DNA of 64,000 nucleotides from Piscinibacter aquaticus (lineage in GTDB: Bacteria; Pseudomonadota; Gammaproteobacteria; Burkholderiales; Burkholderiaceae_C), in the NCBI GenBank assembly GCA_007994965.1, contig VOPW01000001.1:1922001-1986000 (forward strand). Reading direction: 5' to 3'. This document shows, piece by piece, positions 44,274 to 52,499 of this stretch. The notes below the pieces were generated by a model. It searched no databases, was not told the DNA's origin, and was given only the letters and a program-made list of their open reading frames with translations. Numbering within the stretch: the first letter of the stretch is position 1; each line of letters begins with the position of its first letter. The position numbers were made by a program, and so were the translations under genes.

Positions 44274-44358
44274 GCAGCGGTCATTGTCGCCTCGGCTGTT
44301 CGTACAAGGTCCGAGCAGCACGTTTGTGCGACTTTGCTGCCCTGTCACGGAGCACTGC

Positions 44359-44643
44359 ATGGGCATGACCACCATCCGACTGGAAGAGGATCTCGAGGCC
44401 CGCATCTCAGCGGCGGCTGAGCGCGAAGGCAAGACCTTTCACGCATTCATTGTGGACGCCATCGTGTGCACGGTCGAGCGATCGGAGTCCGAGGACGAGT
44501 TCCATCGCCATGGCGAGAAGCGCTTGGCCAAGTTGCAGGCGACCGGCAATTCGGTTGCCTACGAGCAGGCGCGTGCGTACCTTGAGGCCAGGGCACAGGG
44601 TCGGCACCCTGCCCGCCCTCCGGCACGCAAGCTGGCTTGCTGA
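44359..44643 (+). CDS. CopG/ribbon-helix-helix-type antitoxin-like protein
   Basis: This protein of about 94 residues starts MGMTTIRLEEDLEARISAAA, a ribbon-helix-helix pattern (TTIRLEEDLEARI, then HAFIVDAI). A charged C-terminal half follows (FHRHGEKRLAKLQATGNSV), as in antitoxins that neutralise RelE/ParE toxins. ATG 44359 follows CGGAG at 44348-44352. Upstream in-frame codons run through the att array and are rejected. No toxin gene is recognisable in the 195 bases downstream; the sequence there looks decayed. Confidence 0.65.
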   Translation: MGMTTIRLEEDLEARISAAAEREGKTFHAFIVDAIVCTVERSESEDEFHRHGEKRLAKLQATGNSVAYEQARAYLEARAQGRHPARPPARKLAC

Positions 44644-44838
44644 CCCGCGAACGCGTGCCCTGTCGGACGGATGCGGGGGCAGCCGTTCTCGGTCCCAACG
44701 CCACTCAGACCCGCTCGAACGGCTGAGACCCTATCCGGTCACTCAGACACGATGGGGACCCGTCGTTCACAGCGTTGGGAGGGCGTTGCACCTGAGGCCC
44801 GCTTGCAAGCGGACGTTCGAGGAAGCGCTCGATGCACT

Positions 44839-45291
44839 TCAATTCTGAGACGGCCCGCTGCTCGACCTTGAGAGCATGACGACGTTGCGCGCATAGTCGA
44901 TGAACGCCTGCCTGCGGTTCAGCACATCTGCGCCGAGTACACCGACGACTCCTTCAACCTTCGCCTTGGCGAGGCCAGCGATCACGTGAGATAGATCAAG
45001 TGCAAGGAGCTTGAACTCGCCGAGGTCTGCTTGCCCGATCGATAAGTTGTGCGAAAGGACCTTCGTCATGCTCATTGCCACCGATCCGACTCCGCCGCCC
45101 TTCTTCCTAATCGTCGTCGCGAGCTGCAACTTGTAGTGCTTCAGCGAGCCGGTGTGAATGCAAGTGCCCCCAGCGCCAGTGTCCACAATCAGCTTCGCTG
45201 GCTTGCCGGAAAGTCGCGCCATGACTGTGATGTGCCCGCTCTTCTCGCGTACGAAGCTGACGAGCGCATTTTCGAGTAGTTGTCTGTTCAT
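44839..45291 (-). CDS. retropepsin-like aspartic protease domain protein
   Basis: This protein of about 150 residues starts MNRQLLENALVSFVREKSGH. It carries a single aspartyl-protease half-site AKLIVDTGAGGTCIHT (DTG motif) and a second hydrophobic-Gly segment GVVGVLGADVLNRRQAFIDY, the standard layout of bacterial retropepsin-like (pfam gag-asp) proteins, which dimerise. A longer frame extends to 45390, but the Met at 45291 fits the domain edge. The substrate is unknown. Base use is less GC-rich than the neighbours. Confidence 0.75.
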   Translation of the reverse strand: MNRQLLENALVSFVREKSGHITVMARLSGKPAKLIVDTGAGGTCIHTGSLKHYKLQLATTIRKKGGGVGSVAMSMTKVLSHNLSIGQADLGEFKLLALDLSHVIAGLAKAKVEGVVGVLGADVLNRRQAFIDYARNVVMLSRSSSGPSQN

Positions 45292-45551
45292 TGAGTCAAG
45301 CAGCCATAGATGCAGGATCGCGAATACGACGCCAAAGTCTCGAGCTGAAGCGGGACCGACGGCAAGGTAGACCACCCGGCGGAAAGACAATGCGCAAGCC
45401 CTGGGGCCGGGCGGGCTACCTTGCCATTGGGCCTCGCCTCGGACGGAGGGTTCGATACTGACCGGCAGCGTACGACTCCTAGAGGAGCGATACGAAGACT
45501 GCGTCGGCTGTCAGTTCCACCGAGCAAGGGTCCTGCGCTTGTCGACTGCCA

Positions 45552-45953
45552 TCAAACCCATCCGAGCAATCGAGCCACCAGCATCGCGATGCCGACCCAG
45601 CCGCCGAAGAACGCGAGCGTTCGCAGACCCGGGATGCCGAAGGTGTACGCCAAGTAGTGCGTCAGCCGCGCCAGCAGGTAGAGCATGCAGGCGGCCACGG
45701 TGAAGCCGTCGCCCCGCTGGGTCAGATGAATGGCGAGAGCGGCCGGAGCGAACAGCACGAGGTTCTCGACTGCATTGGCATGGGCCCGGCGCGCCCGTTC
45801 GGCCCAGGGCGCGAGCGGCTCATCCGTTGGCGACGGGTTGGCCAGCGCGCCGCCCAGCCCGCGCACGGCGATGCGGTTGAGCACGTAGGGAAAGGGCAGC
45901 AGTGCCGTCACGGCCAGCGTCAGCGCCAGCCAGAAGAGTTCGGTCGAGATCAT
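45552..45953 (-). CDS. MAPEG family membrane protein
   Basis: This 133-residue protein has four predicted membrane helices. The segments TELFWLALTLAVTALLPFPY, RARRAHANAVENLVLFAPAA (the conserved R-A-x-x-N-xxEN motif) and FGIPGLRTLAFFGGWVG are typical of the MAPEG group (microsomal glutathione transferase-like). It is the last gene of the nine-gene operon, starting 4 bases inside the upstream stop (ATGA). Confidence 0.88.
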   Translation of the reverse strand: MISTELFWLALTLAVTALLPFPYVLNRIAVRGLGGALANPSPTDEPLAPWAERARRAHANAVENLVLFAPAALAIHLTQRGDGFTVAACMLYLLARLTHYLAYTFGIPGLRTLAFFGGWVGIAMLVARLLGWV

Positions 45954-46434
45954 CGGGGTTGTCCTTTCGGAGGTGGGTGTTGTTCGGACTCATGCACGTG
46001 AAGGGTTTCGAAACCCAGGTGATGCATCAGTTCGCGCAGCAGGACCACGGTGGCGGCGAAGGCGGCCGACCCGGGCAGGCTCAGCTCCTGGGGTGCGGCG
46101 CCATGCGCCTGCAGGACCAGCCGGCTGAAGACCTGCTCCACCGCACTGCGGTGCAGCACGCCGCTGCCTTCGAGGCCGGCGATGCGCGCCAGCGCACGGA
46201 GTTCGGGCGATCGCGTGGCGAGCTGCCGCCCCACAGGCAGGCGCAGCCCCGCCTGCTGGATTCGGTCTTCGGTCAAGTCGATGGCGCGCTCCAGGGCGCT
46301 GGCGTCGAAGCCCTGGCCAATGCCCTGGCGCTCGGCGGGCGCGCCGGGCCGACCTCGATTTGGCCAATGCGCTCGCCTGTGCGCCTGTCGTCGACGGTCA
46401 CGGCCCCGGGGAGCACGGTGAGTTCCAGCGTCAT
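45950..46434 (-). CDS. protein of unknown function in the redox operon, frame broken once
   Basis: This protein of about 161 residues begins MTLELTVLPGAVTVDDRRTG. A shift near 46345 is needed before RQGIGQGFDASALERAIDLTEDRIQQ, and it ends FETLHVHESEQHPPPKG. I do not recognise a family. The first 25 residues look like a short beta region; the rest is helical and hydrophobic in part (VVLLRELMHHLG). It overlaps MAPEG at the 3' end. Confidence 0.55.
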
Positions 46435-46435
46435 G

Positions 46436-47441
46436 TTAGGCGCTCCCCTCGATCACGTACCTTCGACCCACGGCGCTGGGTACGACTCGCTGGTCGCCCA
46501 GGCGCCGGCCCAGCGCGGACAAGGCGCGCCAACCCGTGCAGTGCCCCGGCGCCAGCAGACCCAGATCCAAGTCGGCCAGGGCCTTGACCGTTTCGTCGAT
46601 GACTACCTCGTTGGCGCCCGACAGGTGGAAGCCCCCATCACCCCATGCAGGGGCAGCGGCGCGAAGCGCTCGCGCGCGTCCAGCGCCACGTTGACGATTC
46701 CGGCATGCGAGCAGGCCGAGAACGCCAGAAGGCCCCGGCCGCGAACCTGCACGGCGACGTAGCGCTCGTCCATGATGAGTGGATCGGGCACCCACTGGCC
46801 GTCGGTATCCAGGCGCACGTGCCCGCGAAATCCGCGTTCGAAGTGGGTGCGGCGCGGCACCTCGCCGCTCAGGAAGAAGTGGCCGCCGAGAAGAACCTGC
46901 GGCTGCGTGCCGATGACCGGCTGCGCCCCGGCCGCCTCCAGTTCCGCCGGGCCGGGCGGGGTCTGGATGGGCAGCACGCCGCCCAGTGGCCTGGGAATGG
47001 CCCGCTGCACGAACATCCGGGATGGAGATGGCAGGGCACCGGTGGCCGCCCCGGAGCCGCAGCACGAATGAGTTGGAAGGCCCGCGGCAGGCCGCCGGCG
47101 TGGTCCCAGTGACCATGCGAGAGCACGACCGCCTCGATAGCTCCCATGTCGACCTGCAGCCGCTCGACGTTGTGCTGCAGCGTGTCTCCTGCGGGACCGG
47201 CGTCGAACAGTAGGGTGTGCTTCTCTTCGGCGCGCCAAGTCGTCACCAGCAGCGCCAGACCGTGGTTGGCGCAGCACTGGCAGCTGCCCGCCAGTGTCTG
47301 CATGCCGGCGCGTCGCAGCATGTCCCACTCCTGCGTCACGTTGTCCGGCACGCTGGACAGGCTGTCGGTCACGTTGTCGATCAGGACGGTGATCTCCACC
47401 CGGTCCAGCGGCTGCAGCCCCGGCTGCGATGCGGTGTCCAT
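46436..47441 (-). CDS. metallo-beta-lactamase-fold hydrolase, frame broken twice
   Basis: This protein of about 335 residues resembles the MBL-fold subgroup related to archaeal dihydropterin ribofuranosyl synthases. Metal motif: VVLSHGHWDHAGGLP. Other family traits are the early VEITVLIDNVTDSL strand, LLFDAGPAGDTLQHNVERL, and ACSHAGIVNV near the middle with GGFHLSGANE and LAPGHCTGW after it. Shifts lie near 47055 and 46640. It starts 12 bases after the cupin gene. The true substrate cannot be called. Confidence 0.88.
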
Positions 47442-47453
47442 GGCGGTCTCGCT

Positions 47454-48136
47454 TCAGCGTGCGCCGGGCAGCGCCGGGCGGGCTAGGCGTCGCAAGTGGC
47501 CCAGCTTCGCCCACACGGTAACGCCGCGCGGCCCGACCTCGGCCCGCAGGGCGGCGCCCGCCGGCAGCCGCAGCCATGACCACTGCACGAAAGACTCGCC
47601 CTGCTCCGTGAAGGCGCCATCGAGCAGCAGGAACTCTCCGCCGTCGGGCAGCGGTCGCTCGACACAGCTGCCGGCCGGCCACTGCTCCAGGCGCACTTCC
47701 TCGCCGAAGCCCTGGTACAGCGGTACGACGCTCGGCGTCCCGGGTGTCACAGGCCCGTCAAGGTGAGCCGACAGCCGGTTCACCGGTGTCTTGTCCTGCG
47801 GGTCGAACTGCCACAGCTTCACGAACAGCGTGGTGCCGACCTCGGAGCGCGGCGCATGCCGAGTGCCCGGCGGGTTGCGGATGTAGCTGCCGGCGGGTAG
47901 TCGCCGTGCTCGTCCTGGAACACGCCCTCCAACACCAGGAACTCCTCGCCGCCGCCATGAACATGGGCGTCGAAGCGGCTGCCCGCGGCATAGCGAACGA
48001 TGCTGGTCGCCTGCGCGACCTCGTCGCCCCAGCGATGCAGCAGGCGTCGCTCCACGCCGCGGGCGGGGGACGGTTGCCAGGGCAGCGTCGAGGCGTGAAC
48101 CGCCGCACGCTGCGTGAGATCGGCATGGAGCTTCAT
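47454..48136 (-). CDS. ChrR-type double-cupin protein, frame broken once
   Basis: This protein of about 227 residues has two cupin halves. The first has [46 protein letters not shown] (metal-type H-x-H-x-GGEE-F-V-L-x-G) and [13 protein letters not shown]. The second has EWP-like REVQWPAGS-type text ([13 protein letters not shown]) and [11 protein letters not shown]. The shift lies near 47900. ChrR cupins bind zinc and sense oxidants when fused to an anti-sigma domain; here only the cupins are present. The start overlaps the flavoprotein stop. Confidence 0.85.
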
Positions 48137-49266
48137 GGGGCTGTGTCCTGTTGGATCGGGCTCCGGGCCACTGGAGTGTGGAGGAGCCGTTGCGCCAGCA
48201 GAGCCGCGACGGCGACCTCGGCCGCATCGAGTGCGCCTTCGAGGTAGCCGCCGTGGTCGCTGGAGAACTCGGTGCCGGCCAGCAGCAAGCGCTGCCGCCA
48301 CGCGGGCGGGACGCCGGCCGCGCCGTAGGACGGGTGCTCGAACAGGGGCTGTCGATCCGCCGCCGCGGCGGTGGCGGGTTCGGTCGCCCAATCCTGCACG
48401 CCCTGCCACAACGGCTGGGCGGCTTGCTCGCCGAACAGCCGCACGAGTTGGGCAATGGCCTGCTGCGCCAGCACCCGCGGTCCGATGCCGCTTCGATAGG
48501 GCGGCGGTGCCCCGACGAAGCCGAACAGGGCGCCGATACGGCCTTCTGCGTCCGAGGCATCGTGGATCTCCATCAGCGGACCGCGGCGACTCGTGGCCGT
48601 GCCGGACCAACCCGCTTCGCGCCAGAACGGGCGGGCGTAGACGGCCGCGAACTTCGCGTGGCCCGCCATCCAGGTGGGCGTCTGGCGCAGCCGGTCCAGC
48701 CAGGCCTCGGGCGGGCGGGCGTCATGCGGAGGTCCTGGTCGATGAGGCGCGGTGGCATGGCCAGGATCGCGTGCGAGGCGCGCTGGGTCCAGCTGGCGTG
48801 CGCACCTTCGAACACCAGTTCGACGGCGTCGGATCGCAGAGTCAGGCTCTGCAGGGAGACGCCGGTCCGACCAGCACGCGATCCGCGAGGGCGACCGACA
48901 GGCCCTCGGTCAGGGCCTGCATCCCGCCCTCGACACGACGGGCGGCCGGCGCGTGCGACCGGCGCGTTGCCGATGCACGGTTCCGTCGGGTGCCTCGTGC
49001 GCGGCATCTCCAGCGGTGTACTGCGCATAGCTGCGCAAACCGAGCTCGGCCACCAGGCGCTGGAGCCGCGGGTGGACGGCGGGCCAGAACCACGAGGGCC
49101 CCAGGTCGACCCGATGACGTTCGCCGGGCAGCCCCGCACTCAGGACCCGCCCGCCGATGCGGTGGCGCGACTCCACCAGCACGACCTCGACGCCGGCGCT
49201 GGCCAGCAGATGGCTCGCGAACAGACCACTCAGGCCGGCTCCGACAACCACGACGGGATCAGACAT
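48133..49266 (-). CDS. FAD-dependent amine-oxidase-like flavoprotein, frame broken several times
   Basis: It starts [20 protein letters not shown], with the dinucleotide motif GAGLSG, followed by [16 protein letters not shown], the flavin monoamine oxidase pattern. Later pieces include [34 protein letters not shown] and the FAD-binding C-terminal [20 protein letters not shown]. Shifts lie near 48955, 48872 and 48715. Length is about 377 residues. The substrate is unknown; the flavin site argues for oxidation of an amine or a related small molecule. Confidence 0.85.
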
Positions 49267-49315
49267 GACAGGGCTCCTCGACTCGGTTCAGCTTCCAGCG
49301 AGCATGGGCCGCAGG

Positions 49316-49957
49316 TCAATCTCGTCGGTCCAGGCGCTGGGCGCCCTGGTGGAAGAGATGCCAGTACTGCTCCGCCAGCGCATCGGGGTCCATCTGCCCG
49401 GCAGGTTGGGCCTGGGCGAACCGCTGCGAGGTGCGCTCGCCGCGGATCAGGCCGTTGATGACAACGTGCACCACATGCACGCCGTCGCTAGCGTGCTCCC
49501 GCGCCAATGCCTGGGCGAGCCCGCGCAGCGCGAACTTGGCCGAGCTGAAGGCGCTGAACTGTGGGCCCGCGCGCCGACTGCCCGAAGCCCCGCTGAAGAT
49601 CAGGCAGCCCCCAGCGCCGGCCCGCAGGCGCGGGATGGCCTGCTGGCTGACGTTGAAGGCCGTCAGCACCATGGACTGCCAGACCTGACTCAGCGTCTGC
49701 GCGGAAGTCTCCAGGAACGGCTGGCGGTGGAACTGCATCGCGTTGTGCACTACGCCAGCCAGCGGCGGCATCTCGCGGTCCAGCCGCTGGAACAGCTCGG
49801 CCACGGCCTGCGCATCGCTCAAGTCGGTGGCCCAGCGCGCATCACCGCTGCGCGACACGCAGGCCACGTGGTACCCGCCATGTTCGAAGCGCGCACGCAG
49901 CGACTCACCCAGTCCAGCGGCGTGACCGGCGATGACGACTGTTCCCGGAGTCGTCAT
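49316..49957 (-). CDS. short-chain dehydrogenase-like protein lacking the catalytic Tyr
   Basis: This 213-residue Rossmann protein has a GHAAGLG cofactor turn, VVHNAMQF (NAG-like), and CLIFSGASGSRR (Ser region). Where the SDR active site YxxxK should be, it reads FSAFSSAKFALRG, with Phe in place of Tyr before the Lys. The frame is intact here. It follows the DJ-1/PfpI gene by 4 bases. It may act as a regulator, a reductase with altered chemistry, or be inactive. Confidence 0.8.
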   Translation of the reverse strand: MTTPGTVVIAGHAAGLGESLRARFEHGGYHVACVSRSGDARWATDLSDAQAVAELFQRLDREMPPLAGVVHNAMQFHRQPFLETSAQTLSQVWQSMVLTAFNVSQQAIPRLRAGAGGCLIFSGASGSRRAGPQFSAFSSAKFALRGLAQALAREHASDGVHVVHVVINGLIRGERTSQRFAQAQPAGQMDPDALAEQYWHLFHQGAQRLDRRD

Positions 49958-49961
49958 GCCT

Positions 49962-50665
49962 TCACCCCTTCAGGCGTTCGGCGAGCGCGGCGGCCAGCGG
50001 CGCGGCGGACGCGGGGCTCTGGCCCGTCATCAGGGGCCCGTCGACCACGACGTTGGGCTCCCAGTTCGCCTTGCTGAGGTAGCGGGCGCCGCGGCCCTTG
50101 AGTTCGTCCTCGAGCGAGAACGGCAGGTGGTGCAGCAGCTCGATCTCGGTGTCCTCGTCGTTCTTGAAGCCGGTGAGACTGACACCCTTGACCAGATGCG
50201 TGCCCTGGGCGGACTTCACGTCGCGCAGGATGGCCGGCGCGTGGCAAACCATCGCGATGGGCCGCTGCGCGGCATGGAAGTCACGGATCAGCTTGATGGC
50301 GAACGAGTCCGAGGCGGGTCCCACAGCAGGCCGTAGCCGCCCGGGAAGAAGACGGCGTCGAAGGTCTCGACGTCCACGTGGCGCAGCCGGCGCGTGTGCC
50401 GGGCTGCAAACATCGCCACCGGGTCGTTCAGGAAGCGGTCCGTGTACTCGCTGGTGAAGGGTGCCTTGAGGCTGAGCAGGTCGATCGGCGCCTCTCCACC
50501 GGCCGGCGAGGCGAAGACGACTTCGCAGCCGGCCTCCGTGAGGATGTAGTAAGGGGCGGCGAGCTCGTGGAACCAAGTGCCGGTCTGCTTGCCGCTCAGG
50601 CCCATCTCGTCCACGGACGACATGACCAGGAGCACGCGTTGCTGCTTGTTGCGGGTGGGTTGCAT
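49962..50665 (-). CDS. DJ-1/PfpI-type class I glutamine amidotransferase-like protein, frame broken once
   Basis: This protein of about 234 residues starts MQPTRNKQQRVLLVMSSVDE. The family layout has TGTWFHELAAPYYILTEAGC, VFASPAGGEAPIDLLSLKA, VFFPGGYGLLWDL and the nucleophile elbow IAMVCHAPAIL. It resembles Hsp31/YhbO-like glyoxalase-III or deglycase proteins. The shift near 50315 falls in GLLWD. It fits a role against reactive carbonyls. Confidence 0.87.
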
Positions 50666-50752
50666 GCGGGTACTTTCAGAAGGTTGGAAGGGGTTTCGAG
50701 TTGCGCCGAAGGGCGAACGCGCAAGCGCTCGCGCAGGCCGCGGCTCTTGCGT

Positions 50753-51112
50753 TCAGTTGGCGGTGTAGACGCGGATGTCGGGCGCTGCCTTCAACAGCGG
50801 CTTGAGGCCGACGACCACGTCCTTGTTGAACAGGTCGCTGCTCAGGTAGGCCTCAGCCTGCTTGCGCGAAGCGAAGCGGTGCAGCACCTGCACGTCGTCG
50901 TCGCGGACCAGCAGTTCCTTGGCCTGCGCGCCCGGCACGGTGGCCAGGAAGGGCTGCTTGAACTGCTGGTAGACCGCGCCGGCGGCGGGGCGGTCCTTGC
51001 CGTCGACCTTCAGCGTGATCTGCAGGTAAGCGGTCTGGGCCATTGCCAGGGCCGGAAGCGCGAAGAGCGCAGCGGCCAAGAGGGGTACGAACTTTCGAGA
51101 GGAGGTGCTCAT
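50753..51112 (-). CDS. exported ABM-like (antibiotic biosynthesis monooxygenase-type) small protein
   Basis: This 119-residue protein has a signal peptide (SSRKFVPLLAAALFALPALAMA) followed by a ferredoxin-like ABM-type domain: YLQITLKVDGKDRPAAGAVY, LVRDDDVQVLHRFASRKQAE, and AAPDIRVYTAN at the end. The domain is a paralogue of the next gene upstream (51157-51438), which lacks the signal. The frame is intact. Confidence 0.7.
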   Translation of the reverse strand: MSTSSRKFVPLLAAALFALPALAMAQTAYLQITLKVDGKDRPAAGAVYQQFKQPFLATVPGAQAKELLVRDDDVQVLHRFASRKQAEAYLSSDLFNKDVVVGLKPLLKAAPDIRVYTAN

Positions 51113-51156
51113 GGTGGTGTTTACAGGTGGGTGGGATGGGACGTTGTTCGGTGGCT

Positions 51157-51438
51157 TCAGCGCTCGTCGTAGATGCGCACTTCGGGCGGTGCCTGCAGCA
51201 GCGGCTTGAGCGCCGTGACCACATCCGCGTTGAACAGCGCGCTGCCCAGATAGGCGCGGGCGTTCTGGGCGGACCGGAACTGGTGGAGAACCTGCACGTC
51301 CTCGTCGCGGACGAGCAGGCTCTTGGACAAGGCGCCCTCGACCTGCTGGAGGAAGGGCTGCTTGTAGCGATGGAAGACCGAGGCGGCCTGGGCGCGATCC
51401 TGGGGCAGGACCTGCAGCGTGATCTGAAGATGGGCCAT
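51157..51438 (-). CDS. cytoplasmic ABM-like small protein, first gene of the operon
   Basis: This 93-residue protein starts MAHLQITLQVLPQDRAQAAS and keeps the LLVRDEDVQVLHQF and LFNADVVTALKPLLQAPPEV segments that match the exported paralogue nearly residue for residue. ABM-type domains bind or oxidise small aromatic or quinone-like compounds, or act as simple dimeric binders. It is divergent from the lysR gene and leads the operon. Confidence 0.72.
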   Translation of the reverse strand: MAHLQITLQVLPQDRAQAASVFHRYKQPFLQQVEGALSKSLLVRDEDVQVLHQFRSAQNARAYLGSALFNADVVTALKPLLQAPPEVRIYDER

Positions 51439-51542
51439 GGTTGCTTTCAGGTGGTCGAGAGTTGCGGGAAACGTCGCTTGATCAATCGATGGGTGTAAGC
51501 GTATGGTCCAGCCTTCTCATACACAAATTGATTGTTGGCATC

Positions 51543-51569
51543 CAATTCATCGATGAGGCAAATGAATTG
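51543..51569. promoter_or_regulatory. inverted repeat overlapping the LysR start, candidate operator
   Basis: CAATTCAT (51543-51550), 11 bases, then ATGAATTG (51562-51569) form a perfect 8-base inverted repeat. The right arm ends on the lysR TTG start codon. Position between the divergent genes suggests an autoregulatory site; the T-N11-A-like spacing fits LysR boxes. Confidence 0.5.
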
Positions 51570-52487
51570 AACTTGAACCTGAAGCAACTGCGCTTTGCCG
51601 TGGCCGTGGCCGAGAAAGGTTCGTTCACCGAGGCGGCCGCAGCCTGTTTCGTCACCCAGCCGACGCTGTCCAACGGCATTGCGCAGCTGGAGGAGGAACT
51701 GGGGGACAGGCTATTTGTCAGGACGACGCGCAAGGTGGCGCTGACGCCGCTGGGTCGGGACGTGCTGCCCTACATGGAAGAGGTGCTGCGGGCGCAGGCG
51801 TCCCTTGAGGCGCAGATACGCAATCGGCTGCAGCCGAGCCGGCGCCTGCTGCGCATTGGCACCTCTCCCTTGATCCGGGCCAACCTGCTGTCGCTCATCG
51901 TCGAGCCGTTCCGCGGTCAACAGCAGGATGTGGACGTGGTCCTGCGTGAGATGAACATGACCGACCTGTACCGCATGCTGGGCGAGGGGCTGCTCGATGT
52001 GGTCATCGGCGTGGCAGGTACCTCAAGGGGTCCATGGCATACCGTGCCGCTGTACCGCGAGCCCTTGATGTTCCTGCCACGAGGTGACAGCTACCAGCCT
52101 CGAGGCCGCGGTGGCGTGGTGAGGTTCTCAGAGATCGGCGCCGAGACCTTTGTGATGGTTCCCGATGCCTGCGGGCTTGCGCACACCACACGTGACCTGT
52201 TCCGACGACATCGACGCAAGCTCAACGAGTACTCGGGCGAGGCCATGAGCTATCAGGTGCTGGAAGAATGGGCAGCGTTGGGGATCGGCGCGGCCATCCT
52301 CCCGCAGTCCCGGCTCACCGCGAAGGGCCGCGATGCATATCCCATAGTCGACAAGAACGGTGCCCCGGTCACCATAGGATTTGAAGCAGCGGCCAAGTGG
52401 CAGTGCAACGGAACCGCATCTGTCTGCATTCTCGAAGCACTGGCCAAGGTTGCGCCACGCATCGTGGCGGGATTGGGTGCCCTCTAG
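51567..52487 (+). CDS. LysR-family transcription regulator of the redox operon
   Basis: This protein of about 306 residues starts at TTG 51567 (MNLNLKQLRFAVAVAEKGSF) after GAGG. It has the winged HTH (FTEAAAACFVTQPTLSNGIAQLEEELGDRLF) and a C-terminal periplasmic-binding-like effector domain (LLRIGTSPLIRANLL to LGIGAAILP). There is no in-frame ATG near the true start. The divergent position to the nine-gene operon is the classic LysR arrangement. The effector is unknown. Confidence 0.88.
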   Translation: MNLNLKQLRFAVAVAEKGSFTEAAAACFVTQPTLSNGIAQLEEELGDRLFVRTTRKVALTPLGRDVLPYMEEVLRAQASLEAQIRNRLQPSRRLLRIGTSPLIRANLLSLIVEPFRGQQQDVDVVLREMNMTDLYRMLGEGLLDVVIGVAGTSRGPWHTVPLYREPLMFLPRGDSYQPRGRGGVVRFSEIGAETFVMVPDACGLAHTTRDLFRRHRRKLNEYSGEAMSYQVLEEWAALGIGAAILPQSRLTAKGRDAYPIVDKNGAPVTIGFEAAAKWQCNGTASVCILEALAKVAPRIVAGLGAL

Positions 52488-52499
52488 CTGTGAAGCTTC

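Noticed and set aside
44140-44358. N-terminal extension of the CopG-like frame
   Set aside because: It runs through the GACGGTATC site array and has no protein character; the ribbon-helix-helix domain and a Shine-Dalgarno site set the start at 44359.
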